From Nocardiopsis sp. TSRI0078 (GTDB lineage: Bacteria > Actinomycetota > Actinomycetes > Streptosporangiales > Streptosporangiaceae), in the NCBI RefSeq assembly GCF_001905145.1, contig NZ_LWLB01000012.1, positions 248,001 to 312,000 on the forward strand: a DNA stretch of 64,000 nt, read 5' to 3'. A program made the position numbers and the translations under genes. Shown in pieces: positions 43,920-52,109 of this stretch. Below the pieces are notes generated by a model. The model searched no databases, was not told where the DNA came from, and saw only the letters and a list, made by a program, of their open reading frames with translations. Each line of letters opens with the position of its first letter. Position 1 is the stretch's first letter.

Positions 43920-44579
43920 GTGACACGATCCTCAGAGAACCTGACCCCGGCACTGCACGCCTACATCGTCGACCACAGCGAACCCGTGGACGAGGTGCTC
44001 GCCGACCTGGCCGAGGAGACCGCCCGGCTCTTCCCGGACCACCAGGGCATGCAGATCGGCCCCGAGCAGGGCGCCTTCACCACCCTTCTCACCCGGATCT
44101 GCGGCGCGCGCGACGTCGTGGAGGTCGGCACCTTCACCGGCTACTCCTCGATCTGTTTCGCGCGCGGCCTGCCCGAGGACGGCCGCCTGCTGGCCCTGGA
44201 CATCAGCGACGAGTGGACCTCCGTCGCCCGCCGCTACTGGGAGCGCGCCGGGGTCACCGACAAGATCACCCTCAGGCTCGGCCCGGCCCTGGAGTCCCTG
44301 CGCGCGCTCCCGCCGGAGCCCCAGTTCGACCTGGCCTTCGTGGACGCCGACAAGGAGGGCTACGTCGGCTACTGGGAGGAACTGGTCCCCCGCGTCCGCC
44401 GGGGCGGCCTCGTCCTGGCCGACAACACCCTCTCCCACGGGCGTGTGGTGGACGCCACCGCCACCTCCGCGGCGGTGCAGGGCATCCGCGACTTCAACGA
44501 CCGCCTGGTCGCCGACGAGCGCGTCGCGCAGGTGCTGCTGCCCATCGGAGACGGCCTCACCCTCGCCCGCAAGCACTGA
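43920..44579 (+). CDS. O-methyltransferase (family 3, caffeoyl-CoA type)
   Basis: SAM- and metal-dependent O-methyltransferase of 219 residues. The family pattern is complete: MQIGPEQGAFTTLLTRI, motif I VVEVGTFTGYSSICFARGL, and the metal-binding segment AFVDADKEGYVGYWE followed by ADNTLSHGRVVD. Bacterial members act on catechols and other aromatic diols; no pathway is visible nearby. GTG 43920 is chosen because it gives the family N terminus and has a -10-like TAGGCT 7 nt upstream. Confidence 0.9.
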   Translation: MTRSSENLTPALHAYIVDHSEPVDEVLADLAEETARLFPDHQGMQIGPEQGAFTTLLTRICGARDVVEVGTFTGYSSICFARGLPEDGRLLALDISDEWTSVARRYWERAGVTDKITLRLGPALESLRALPPEPQFDLAFVDADKEGYVGYWEELVPRVRRGGLVLADNTLSHGRVVDATATSAAVQGIRDFNDRLVADERVAQVLLPIGDGLTLARKH

Positions 44580-44664
44580 CGCCCCCGGCGGCGGCCGCGG
44601 ACACCGATATCCCACAGTCGTCCACAGAACGGGATTTCCCCGAACGCCGCGCGCCCGTCTTCGG

Positions 44665-44670
44665 TAGTGT
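44665..44670 (+). promoter_or_regulatory. -10 element of sbcDC
   Basis: TAGTGT fits TAnnnT and ends 8 nt before the sbcD ATG, which has no Shine-Dalgarno site; the mRNA is probably leaderless or nearly so. Confidence 0.4.
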
Positions 44671-44678
44671 CCGGTGCC

Positions 44679-45824
44679 ATGCGCCTGCTGCACACCTCGG
44701 ACTGGCACCTGGGCCGCTCCTTCCACAGGGAGAGCCTCATCGACGCCCAGGCCGCCTTCCTCGACCACCTCGTCGACACCATCCGCGAACACCGGATCGA
44801 CGTCGTGGTCGTGGCCGGCGACCTCTACGACCGCGCGCTCCCCCCGGTCGACGCCGTCCGGTTGTTCGACCGGGCGCTCAGCCGTATCCGCCGGACCGGG
44901 GCCCGCGCCGTCCTCATCAGCGGCAACCACGACTCCATGGCGCGGATGTCCTTCGCCACCGGCCTCATCGACGCCTCCGGCGTCCACCTGCGCAGCTCCC
45001 TGGAGGGGGTCGGCACCCCCGTCGTCGTCGACGACGAGCACGGCCCCGTCGCCTTCTACGGCATCCCCTACCTCGAACCGGAGCTCGCCCGCCACCAGTG
45101 GGACCTGCCCGGGCGCGGCCACGCCACGGCCGTCGGGTACGCCATGGACCTGGTCCGCGCCGACCTCGCCGAGCGCCCGGGCACGCGCTCGGTGGTCCTC
45201 TCGCACGCCTTCGTCACCGGCGGCGAACCCTCCGACAGCGAACGCGACATCTCCGTGGGCGGCGCCTCGCACGTGCCCGTCCCGGTCTACGACGGGGCCG
45301 ACTACGTCGCCCTGGGCCACCTGCACGGACGGCAGACCATCACCCCGTCCGTGCGCTACTCGGGCAGCCCGCTCGCCTACTCCTTCTCCGAGGAGCACCA
45401 CGTCAAGGGCTGCTGGGTGGTGGAGCTGGACGCCGGCGGCCTGGCGGGCGCGGAGTTCGTCGAGGCGCCCGTCCCCCGCCCGCTGGCCCGGATCCGCGGC
45501 CGGATCGAGGACCTGCTCACCCGGCCCGAGTGGGACGCCTACACCGGCCACTGGCTCCAGATCACCCTCACCGACCCCCGCCGCCCGGCCCACCCCATGG
45601 ACCGGCTGCGCGAACGCTTCCCCCACGCCCTGGTCCTGGACTTCGCCCCCGAGGGCGGCACCCCCGATACCCGCCCGGTCGCCGCCTCCGTCGCCGGCCG
45701 CAGCGATCACCAGGTGGTCGCCGACTTCGTCGAGTGGGCCCGCGGCACCCCCGCCACCCCCGAGGAGGAGGCCCTCGTGAACACCGCCGTCGAGCAGGTC
45801 CGGCTCCAGGAGGGGGCGCGCTGA
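44679..45824 (+). CDS. sbcD: nuclease subunit SbcD (Mre11 homologue)
   Basis: Nuclease subunit of the SbcCD complex, which cleaves hairpins and protein-blocked DNA ends; 381 residues. Calcineurin-type metal motifs: DWHLGRSF (near 8), GDLYDRALPP (47), GNHDSMARM (about 87), SHAFV and the late GHLHGRQ. The C-terminal capping region follows. Its TGA overlaps the sbcC ATG by one base (TGATG). The short leader suggests a leaderless transcript. Confidence 0.94.
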   Translation: MRLLHTSDWHLGRSFHRESLIDAQAAFLDHLVDTIREHRIDVVVVAGDLYDRALPPVDAVRLFDRALSRIRRTGARAVLISGNHDSMARMSFATGLIDASGVHLRSSLEGVGTPVVVDDEHGPVAFYGIPYLEPELARHQWDLPGRGHATAVGYAMDLVRADLAERPGTRSVVLSHAFVTGGEPSDSERDISVGGASHVPVPVYDGADYVALGHLHGRQTITPSVRYSGSPLAYSFSEEHHVKGCWVVELDAGGLAGAEFVEAPVPRPLARIRGRIEDLLTRPEWDAYTGHWLQITLTDPRRPAHPMDRLRERFPHALVLDFAPEGGTPDTRPVAASVAGRSDHQVVADFVEWARGTPATPEEEALVNTAVEQVRLQEGAR

Positions 45825-48800
45825 TGCGGCTGCACACCCTCACCATCGAGGCGTTCGGCCCGTTCGCGGGCACCGAGAAGGTGGACTTCGACCGCCTCAG
45901 CTCGGGCGGCCTCTTCCTGATCCACGGCCCCACCGGAGCGGGCAAGACCTCCGTGCTGGACGCGGTGTGCTTCGCCCTGTACGGCAGCGTGCCGGGCGCG
46001 CGCGGCAAGGACCGCTCCCCCAAGAGCGACCACGCACCGCCGGACCGCCTCCCCCGGATCACCCTGGAGTTCACCGTCCGGGGCCGCCGCGTCCGCATCG
46101 AGCGCAGCCCCCGCTGGGAGCGGCCCAAGAAGCGCGGGACCGGCACCAAGGTCGAGAACGCCAAGGTCCTCGTCCAGGAGCGGCTCAACGGCCGCTGGGA
46201 GGGCGTCACCAACCGTCCCGACGAGGCCGGGCAGTTCGTCGGCGACCTGGTCGGGCTCACCCTCGAACAGTTCTGCCAGACCGCCATGCTCCCCCAGGGC
46301 GACTTCGCCCGGTTCCTGCGCGCCAGGTCCGACGACCGGCGCGACTCCCTGGAGCGGATCTTCAACACCCGCGTGTTCCGCGACGTGGAGGAGTGGTTCA
46401 AGGGGCACGCCAACAGGCTGCGCCACGAGGTGGAGGCCGCCCGCGACCGGGTGCGCGCGGTCGCGGGCCGGATCAACGAGGCCGGCCGGTCCACCGCCCC
46501 CGATCTGCCCGAGGAGCTGTCTGCGTGGGCTGCCGAGCTGGCCTCCGTCACCGCCGCGACCGCACGCGACGCCGTGACCGTGGCCGGGGAGTTCACCGGG
46601 GCCCGCGAGGACGCGCAGCGGGCCCTGGCCGAGGGGCGGGAGCTGCGCGACCGCCAGGAGCGGCTGGCCTCCGCGCGCAGGCACCGCGCCCGGCTCGCCG
46701 AGCACACCGGCTGGCGGTCCGGGATCGACACCCGGCTCGACGCGGCCGAGCGCGCCGAGTCGGTGCTGCCGTTCCTGCGCGCCCGCGAATCCCGGCGCAC
46801 CGAGCTGGACAAGGCCGAGATGGCCGTCGCCGACCACCTGTCGCTGGTCGGCGGCATGCCCGGGATCGACGCCGCGGACCTGTCCCCGTCGGGGCCCGGC
46901 GCCGGCCCCGAGGAGGCGCTGCGCGGCGCCGAGCGGGAGCGCCGCGACGAGCTGGCCCGTCTGGAGCTGCTGCGCGGGGACGCCGAGCGCCGCCGGGCCC
47001 TGGGCCACTCCGTCACCGCGCTCACCCGGCGTCTGGGCGAGGTCCGCGACCAGTTGGACCACCAGCGCGGACTGGTCGCCGACCTGCCGGCGCTGGTGGA
47101 GCGGCTGACCGCCGAACTGCGCGGCCTGCGCGACCGGGCGGGCCGGGCGGAGTCGGCCGAGACCGGCCTCGCCGCCGCCGAGCGGCGCCGGGACGCGGCC
47201 GTGGAGTCCGAACGCCTCGGCCGGGAGCTGGAGACGGCCCGGGAACGGCACCGCGCGGCGGTGGACGCCGCCCAGGAGGCCCGCGACCGCGCCCTCGAAC
47301 TGCGCGAGCGCCGGATCACCCACATGGCCGCCGAGTTGGCGGCCGGCCTCTCCGAAGGCGAGCCGTGCGCCGTGTGCGGATCGGCGGAGCACCCCTCCCC
47401 CGCCCGGCCCTCCGACGGGGGTCTGGTGTCCGCGGAGGAGGAGAAGCGGGCCCAGGCGGCCGCCGATGACGCCGCCGCCCGGCGCACCGAGGCCGAGAAC
47501 GCCGTGGTGGCGCTGCGCGAGCGGCGCGACGCCGCCCGCGAGCGCGCCGAGGACCGCACCCCGGAGTCCGCCCTCGAGGAGGTGCGGGCCCACGCCCTGG
47601 CGCTGTCGGAGGCCCGGGAGGCCGCAGGGGAGGCGCACCGGGTGGAGGAGGCGCTGGAGAGGGCCGTCGGCGACCTGGAGGGGGCCCGTGCCCGTGAGGG
47701 CGACCTGGTCCGCCAGGAGAGCCGGCTGGAAGCCGACCGGGAGAACGCCGTCCGCGAGCACGAGAGGCTGACCGCCCAGCTGGACCGGGCGCGCGGGGAC
47801 GACGCGGGGCTGGACGAGCGGATCACCAGGCTGAACGGCGAGGCCGACCTGCTCCGCGCCGCCGCCGAGGCCGCCGTCGGCCGCGACCGCGCGGCCGAGG
47901 AGCTGCGCGCGGCCGCCGCCGAGGCCGAGCGGGCGCGGGCCGACGCCCGGTTCGCCGACGAGGCCGGGGTGTGGGAGGCCGCCGTGGACGAGGGGCAGCG
48001 GCGTGCGCTGCGCGAGCGCGCCCGCTCCTTCGACGACGAACTGGCCGCCGCCGAGGCCGCGCTGGCCGACCCCGGCCTGGTCGCCGCGGAGGGACTGCCC
48101 GCCCCGGACCTGGAGGCGCTGGAGGCCGACGCCCGGCGCGCCTCGGAGGCCGCCGACCGCGCGGTGGCCTGGCGGAGCACGCTGGAGGAGAGGGCGCGCC
48201 GGCTCACCGAGCTGCGCGAGGACCTCCGTCGGCAGCTGGCGGACTGCGAGCCGGTGCTGCACCGCTACACGGTGGCCGAGGGACTGCGCGGCCTGGCGGC
48301 GGGGACCTCCCCCGACAACACCGACAACGTGCGCCTGTCCGCGTACGTGCTGGCCTCCCGCCTGGAGCGGGTGGTGGCCGCCGCCAACGACCGCCTGGTG
48401 ACGATGTCGGACGGCCGGTACGAGCTGCGGTACACGGTGGACAAGGCCGCCGGTGACGGACGCGCGCGTTCGGCCGGCGGCCTGGGCATGCGGGTGGTCG
48501 ACGCCTGGACGGGGGTCGAGCGCGACCCGGCCACGCTCTCGGGCGGGGAGACGTTCTTCAGCTCGCTGGCCCTGGCCCTGGGGCTGGGCGACGTGGCCGG
48601 TGCCGAGGCGGGCGGCGCGGACATCGACACGCTGTTCGTGGACGAGGGTTTCGGCACCCTGGACGAGGACACCCTGGAGGAGGTCCTGGACGTACTGGAC
48701 CGGCTGCGCGACGGCGGCCGCGCCGTGGGCGTGGTGAGCCACGTCGCCGACCTGAGGCAGCGGGTCACGACGCGGCTGAGGGTGGTCAAGAGCGCCTCCG

Positions 48801-48826
48801 GGTCGAGGGTGGAGCACGTGGGCTGA
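45824..48826 (+). CDS. sbcC: exonuclease subunit SbcC (Rad50 homologue)
   Basis: SMC-like ATPase of exactly 1000 residues that clamps DNA for SbcD. Walker A GPTGAGKT is at 35-42; two long coiled-coil arms (about 190-510 and 525-850, rich in Arg, Glu and Ala) flank the zinc hook CAVC at Cys515-Cys518, almost the exact centre; the ABC signature LSGGE is at 905-909, followed by Walker B TLFVDEGFGTLDED. Coupled to sbcD by a TGATG junction. Apart from RecA-RecX and Lhr it is the other recombination and repair module in the window. Confidence 0.95.
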   Translation: MRLHTLTIEAFGPFAGTEKVDFDRLSSGGLFLIHGPTGAGKTSVLDAVCFALYGSVPGARGKDRSPKSDHAPPDRLPRITLEFTVRGRRVRIERSPRWERPKKRGTGTKVENAKVLVQERLNGRWEGVTNRPDEAGQFVGDLVGLTLEQFCQTAMLPQGDFARFLRARSDDRRDSLERIFNTRVFRDVEEWFKGHANRLRHEVEAARDRVRAVAGRINEAGRSTAPDLPEELSAWAAELASVTAATARDAVTVAGEFTGAREDAQRALAEGRELRDRQERLASARRHRARLAEHTGWRSGIDTRLDAAERAESVLPFLRARESRRTELDKAEMAVADHLSLVGGMPGIDAADLSPSGPGAGPEEALRGAERERRDELARLELLRGDAERRRALGHSVTALTRRLGEVRDQLDHQRGLVADLPALVERLTAELRGLRDRAGRAESAETGLAAAERRRDAAVESERLGRELETARERHRAAVDAAQEARDRALELRERRITHMAAELAAGLSEGEPCAVCGSAEHPSPARPSDGGLVSAEEEKRAQAAADDAAARRTEAENAVVALRERRDAARERAEDRTPESALEEVRAHALALSEAREAAGEAHRVEEALERAVGDLEGARAREGDLVRQESRLEADRENAVREHERLTAQLDRARGDDAGLDERITRLNGEADLLRAAAEAAVGRDRAAEELRAAAAEAERARADARFADEAGVWEAAVDEGQRRALRERARSFDDELAAAEAALADPGLVAAEGLPAPDLEALEADARRASEAADRAVAWRSTLEERARRLTELREDLRRQLADCEPVLHRYTVAEGLRGLAAGTSPDNTDNVRLSAYVLASRLERVVAAANDRLVTMSDGRYELRYTVDKAAGDGRARSAGGLGMRVVDAWTGVERDPATLSGGETFFSSLALALGLGDVAGAEAGGADIDTLFVDEGFGTLDEDTLEEVLDVLDRLRDGGRAVGVVSHVADLRQRVTTRLRVVKSASGSRVEHVG

Positions 48827-48827
48827 G

Positions 48828-48850
48828 CGTTCGGCTCGGGAGCCCGAACG
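48828..48850 (+). terminator. hairpin after sbcC
   Basis: Stem CGTTCGGCTC with its complement containing one bulged C, loop of 2-3 nt, beginning right after the sbcC stop codon. Moderate support. Confidence 0.45.
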
Positions 48851-48916
48851 GTGCCCGTGGTGCGCGCGGCCTCCCGCGCGCACCCACCCCGGGTCCGGGC
48901 CCCTCCGGACCGGTGC

Positions 48917-48922
48917 GACAAT
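48917..48922 (+). promoter_or_regulatory. -10 element for a leaderless small membrane protein gene
   Basis: GACAAT ends 7 nt before the GTG at 48930; it overlaps the alternative ATG at 48921. This favours the GTG as the true start. Confidence 0.35.
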
Positions 48923-48929
48923 GACCAGC

Positions 48930-49349
48930 GTGAATTCGCTGGTCGACATCGCCGTGTTCGGAATCGTGGGCGCCATCATGATGGCGGCCCTCATCGGTCT
49001 GCTCCTCGTGCTCCCGGGAGGTGCGAGCGGGACGACGCCCAAGGGGCGGGTGGCGTTCGGGACCGCCTCGGTGGTGCTGCTGGTGGCGCTTCCGACGCTG
49101 GCCGCGGCCGACTCGCTGTCCGCCGGGGCCGGCTTCTGGACCGCGTTCGCCGTGGCCAGCTGCGCCGTGGCCGTCGTGTACGCGGTGAACGTGGGGATGC
49201 TGCCGCTGGTGGCGCGCCGCCGGGCCGCGGCCGGGGGCCGGTCCGCCCTCGCCTCGCTGCGGCCGTCCCTGCCGGTCCTGGCCGTGGGCCTGCTGGTCTG
49301 CCTGGCCCTGGGGCTGCTGGGCGCGTCCGTGTCCGCCCTGATCGTCTGA
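48930..49349 (+). CDS. small four-helix membrane protein of unknown function
   Basis: Membrane protein of 139 residues from the GTG at 48930 (142 from the ATG at 48921). Four predicted helices: VDIAVFGIVGAIMMAALIGL, FGTASVVLLVALPTLAAADS, FWTAFAVASCAVAVVYAVNV and LPVLAVGLLVCLALGLLGAS, with a basic loop RRRAAAGGRS before the last. I do not recognise a family. It follows sbcC by about 100 bp with its own promoter-like GACAAT box, and is convergent with the CopD-CtaG gene. Confidence 0.7.
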   Translation: MNSLVDIAVFGIVGAIMMAALIGLLLVLPGGASGTTPKGRVAFGTASVVLLVALPTLAAADSLSAGAGFWTAFAVASCAVAVVYAVNVGMLPLVARRRAAAGGRSALASLRPSLPVLAVGLLVCLALGLLGASVSALIV

Positions 49350-49473
49350 TCCCGCCTCCGAAGGCTCCGCCCCGACGTCCCCGACGCCCCGTGCCCTGCC
49401 GGTGCGGGGCGTCCCGCGTCGCGGGCTCCGTACGGTGCCGGGGCTCCCGTGCTCGACGGGGCCCGAAGCGGCG

Positions 49474-49503
49474 GCGGGGGCACACCTTCCGGTGCGCCCC
49501 CGC
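49474..49503. terminator. hairpin between convergent genes
   Basis: Stem of 13 positions with one mismatch (GCGGGGGCACACC at 49474-49486 against 49491-49503) and a 4-nt TTCC loop. Lies in the 190-bp gap between the small membrane protein and the CopD-CtaG gene. Confidence 0.6.
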
Positions 49504-49539
49504 GAGGGTCCGGCCGGGCGCCGGTCCCCAACCGTCCTG

Positions 49540-51735
49540 TCAGGCCTGTTCCTCGGGCTCCGCCCTCGCCCCCGGTACGGGCCGGTCCCGCGGCTCCGAC
49601 GCCTCCGGGGCCTCCGAGGCCTCCTGGGCCCCTGATGCCTCCGGGGCCGCGGTGCCCGTGGCCGGGCCCGTACCGCGCGAGCGCCGGTCGAGTTCGGCCA
49701 GGTAGGCGTTGTAGGCGTCCATGTCGGCGTCGTCGGAACCGCCCCGGCGGCTGTGCCGTTCGCGGCGGCGCTCCTCCTTCTCGTCGTCGCGCGCCCACTG
49801 ACGGACCAGCGCGATCATGACCAGTGCTGTGGGGATCTCGCCCAGCGCCCAGGCGACGCCGCCGCCCTTGTACTGGTCCTCGGCCTGCCCCTCCAGCCAG
49901 GGCACCTCGAACTGGCCGTAGAAGTCCATCGCCAGCGGCGCCGACTGCATCATGATCGTGATGCCGAAGAAGGCGTGGAAGCCCATCACCACCAGCAGCA
50001 GCAGGATCCGCAGCAGGAAGGGCACCTTCCTCGGGGCCGGGTCCACGCCCACGATGATCCAGTAGAAGAGGAAGCCCACGAGGAGGAAATGCACGCCCAT
50101 GAACATGTGGCCCAGGTGGTCGTTCATCAGCGTGGCGAACAGCGGGGTGAAGTACAGCGCGTAGGGACTGAGCACGAACAGCGGGGCGGCGACCGCCGGA
50201 TGCGTCACCACCTTGGAGTAGCGGCTGTTCAGGAACAGGTTCAGCCACTCGCGCGGCCCCCGGTCCCCGCGCCGCGCGGCGGGCCGGAGCGCGCGCAGGG
50301 CCAGGGTGACCGGCGCGCCCAGCACCAGCAGGATCGGGGTGAGCATCGACAGCACCATGTGCTGGATCATGTGCGTCGAGAACATCACCATCGAGTAGGT
50401 CGCGAACCCGCTCAGCTGGGTGGCGACGATCGTCAGCAGCCCCGCCATGAAGGCCACCGTGCGCCCGACGGGCCAGGTGTCGCCCCGGCGCCGCAGCCGC
50501 ACCACACCGGCCGTGTAGAGCCCGCCCCCGAGCACCACGAGCATGATGAAGAACAGGTCGGGGCGCCACAGCGTGAGCAGGGTCCCGGCGCTCATGGGCG
50601 GCGGGACGGGAAAGCCGAGGATGATGGTGGCCGGGTCGACGGTGCTCTCCAGCGGCGGGGGCGGCGCGGTGCGCCCCAGTCCGACGGCCACGCCGATGAC
50701 GGCGGCCATGACGAGCACCTCGACCAGTGCCACGCGCAGGAACAGCGGGCGTCGGAAGGCCTCTCCCGCCGCTCCCGCGGGCGCGTCCCGGAGGCGCTTG
50801 AAGGCGAACTCGCGCTGCATGTAGCCGAAGACGCCCAGGACCGCGAACAGGATGGTCTTGACCAGGATGATCAACCCGTACTCGGTGGTGACCAGGTCCC
50901 CTGCGGAGTACAGGCGCGCCAGGGCGCTGGCCACACCGCTGACGGCCACACCGACGTAGGCCCACAGGGCCAGGCGGCTGAACCGGTTGGCGGCCGCCGA
51001 CGGGTCCTGCGCGTCCCGGCGCACCGCGTGGTAGGTGAGGGCCGCCAGGCCGCCCACCCACACGCTGATGGAGATGACGTGCATGGCCAGCCCGGTCACG
51101 GCCAGTTCGTGCGATCCGGAGGAGGCCGAGTGGCCGGTCAGCGCCGGGGGCGTGACGGCGACCAGCGCGAGGACGAGCAGCCACAGGCCGCCGGTGGCGC
51201 TGGTGGTCGTGCGGCCGAACAGGGCGATGCCGGTCGTGAGCAGGACGACGAACATCAGCGCGATACCGCCGGAGACGGACCCGGCGTAGGCGGTGACCTC
51301 GTCGATGCTGACCTGTCCGGCGGTCTTGGCCAGGAACTCCGAGGCCTGGAAGTAGAGGGTGAACACGGCGGAGACGGCCCAGGCCAGGGCCGCCCAGGTG
51401 GCACCCTGCACGTAGCCGACCGCCTGTGGGGACAGCCTGCCCTTGTGTGAGGGCAGCAGGACCGCCGCGAGCAGCAGCAGGCCGATGGCCGCGACCGCGG
51501 CGGCGTCCATGGCGGTCTTGGCCAGCGGCAGGCCCCAGCGGACGGCCTCGCCGGCGTCGGGCAGGCCCGGGATGACCTCGGGGAAGGCGGCGCCGCCGAG
51601 AACGAGGGTGAGGCTCAGACCGATCAGGCACAGGGCCGCGGCGGCCGTGGCGAAGAGGGGGACGCGCCCGGTGCCCGGGGCGTCGTCATGGTGTTCCTGG
51701 GGAGGGGATTTCGGGTTCAGTGCGGGAGGAGCCAC
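49540..51735 (-). CDS. fused copper resistance CopD / cytochrome c oxidase assembly CtaG protein
   Basis: Polytopic membrane protein of 731 residues. The N-terminal half (to about 330) is a CopD-like domain with eight or nine helices, including SVWVGGLAALTYHAVRRD with the family's conserved WVGG. The C-terminal half (about 365-640) is the caa3-type CtaG domain (PDLFFIMLVVLGGGLYTAGV, FSTHMIQHMVLSMLTPILLVLGAPVTLALR region, HFLLVGFLFYWIIVG), with His/Met residues suited to handling copper for the oxidase CuB centre. The last ~90 residues are charged then Ala/Glu/Pro-rich and disordered. The fusion is common in actinobacteria. Start is a GTG at 51735 with GGAG 6 nt upstream. Divergent from the amidohydrolase-like gene. 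Confidence 0.9.
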   Translation of the reverse strand: MAPPALNPKSPPQEHHDDAPGTGRVPLFATAAAALCLIGLSLTLVLGGAAFPEVIPGLPDAGEAVRWGLPLAKTAMDAAAVAAIGLLLLAAVLLPSHKGRLSPQAVGYVQGATWAALAWAVSAVFTLYFQASEFLAKTAGQVSIDEVTAYAGSVSGGIALMFVVLLTTGIALFGRTTTSATGGLWLLVLALVAVTPPALTGHSASSGSHELAVTGLAMHVISISVWVGGLAALTYHAVRRDAQDPSAAANRFSRLALWAYVGVAVSGVASALARLYSAGDLVTTEYGLIILVKTILFAVLGVFGYMQREFAFKRLRDAPAGAAGEAFRRPLFLRVALVEVLVMAAVIGVAVGLGRTAPPPPLESTVDPATIILGFPVPPPMSAGTLLTLWRPDLFFIMLVVLGGGLYTAGVVRLRRRGDTWPVGRTVAFMAGLLTIVATQLSGFATYSMVMFSTHMIQHMVLSMLTPILLVLGAPVTLALRALRPAARRGDRGPREWLNLFLNSRYSKVVTHPAVAAPLFVLSPYALYFTPLFATLMNDHLGHMFMGVHFLLVGFLFYWIIVGVDPAPRKVPFLLRILLLLVVMGFHAFFGITIMMQSAPLAMDFYGQFEVPWLEGQAEDQYKGGGVAWALGEIPTALVMIALVRQWARDDEKEERRRERHSRRGGSDDADMDAYNAYLAELDRRSRGTGPATGTAAPEASGAQEASEAPEASEPRDRPVPGARAEPEEQA

Positions 51736-52109
51736 GCGCCACTCCGTCGTCGGTCTCGTTTCGATGGCTGGTCAGCGCCCTTGGCCGTGTGACGCCTCGC
51801 TGCCGTCCAGTCGTTTCCGCAGGGGCCGCGCACGGAGGAACACCTCGACCAAGGTTAAACGGTCTACTACGCGGCGTCGGACTCGGGCGGCTCCGGCGAC
51901 CGCTCCGGCAGGCCCCGGGCACACGGCGTGCCCGAGGGGATGTCGCGTTTCCCCCTCGCCGAAGGGCTTCGCGCGATACGCTCGTCCTCCGGCCGAGAAC
52001 GGTATCCCCCGCTCCCCGCTTGACGCCCCTCCCCCGTGCCACGGCTCCTCCCGTGGCCCCCAGAGCACATCCTCCCGTCGCAAGCGTAGTGAAGGGGACG
52101 GCGATAACC
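51736..52109. other. divergent non-coding region upstream of CopD-CtaG and the amidohydrolase-like gene
   Basis: About 374 bp with no supported gene. It holds an AT-richer patch at 51851-51870 (AAGGTTAAAC followed by GGTCTACTAC) that is the best place for the CopD-CtaG promoter, and a TTGACG hexamer at 52020-52025 on the plus strand without a convincing -10 partner. Open frames through the region are extensions of the flanking genes without ribosome sites. Confidence 0.4.

Noticed and set aside
45707-51631. A 1974-codon open frame on the minus strand
   Set aside because: It runs opposite sbcC and the small membrane protein and then out of frame through CopD-CtaG. GC-rich codon bias keeps such frames open; the product is Arg/Gly/Pro/His-rich with no domain, while the overlapping genes have complete catalytic motifs.
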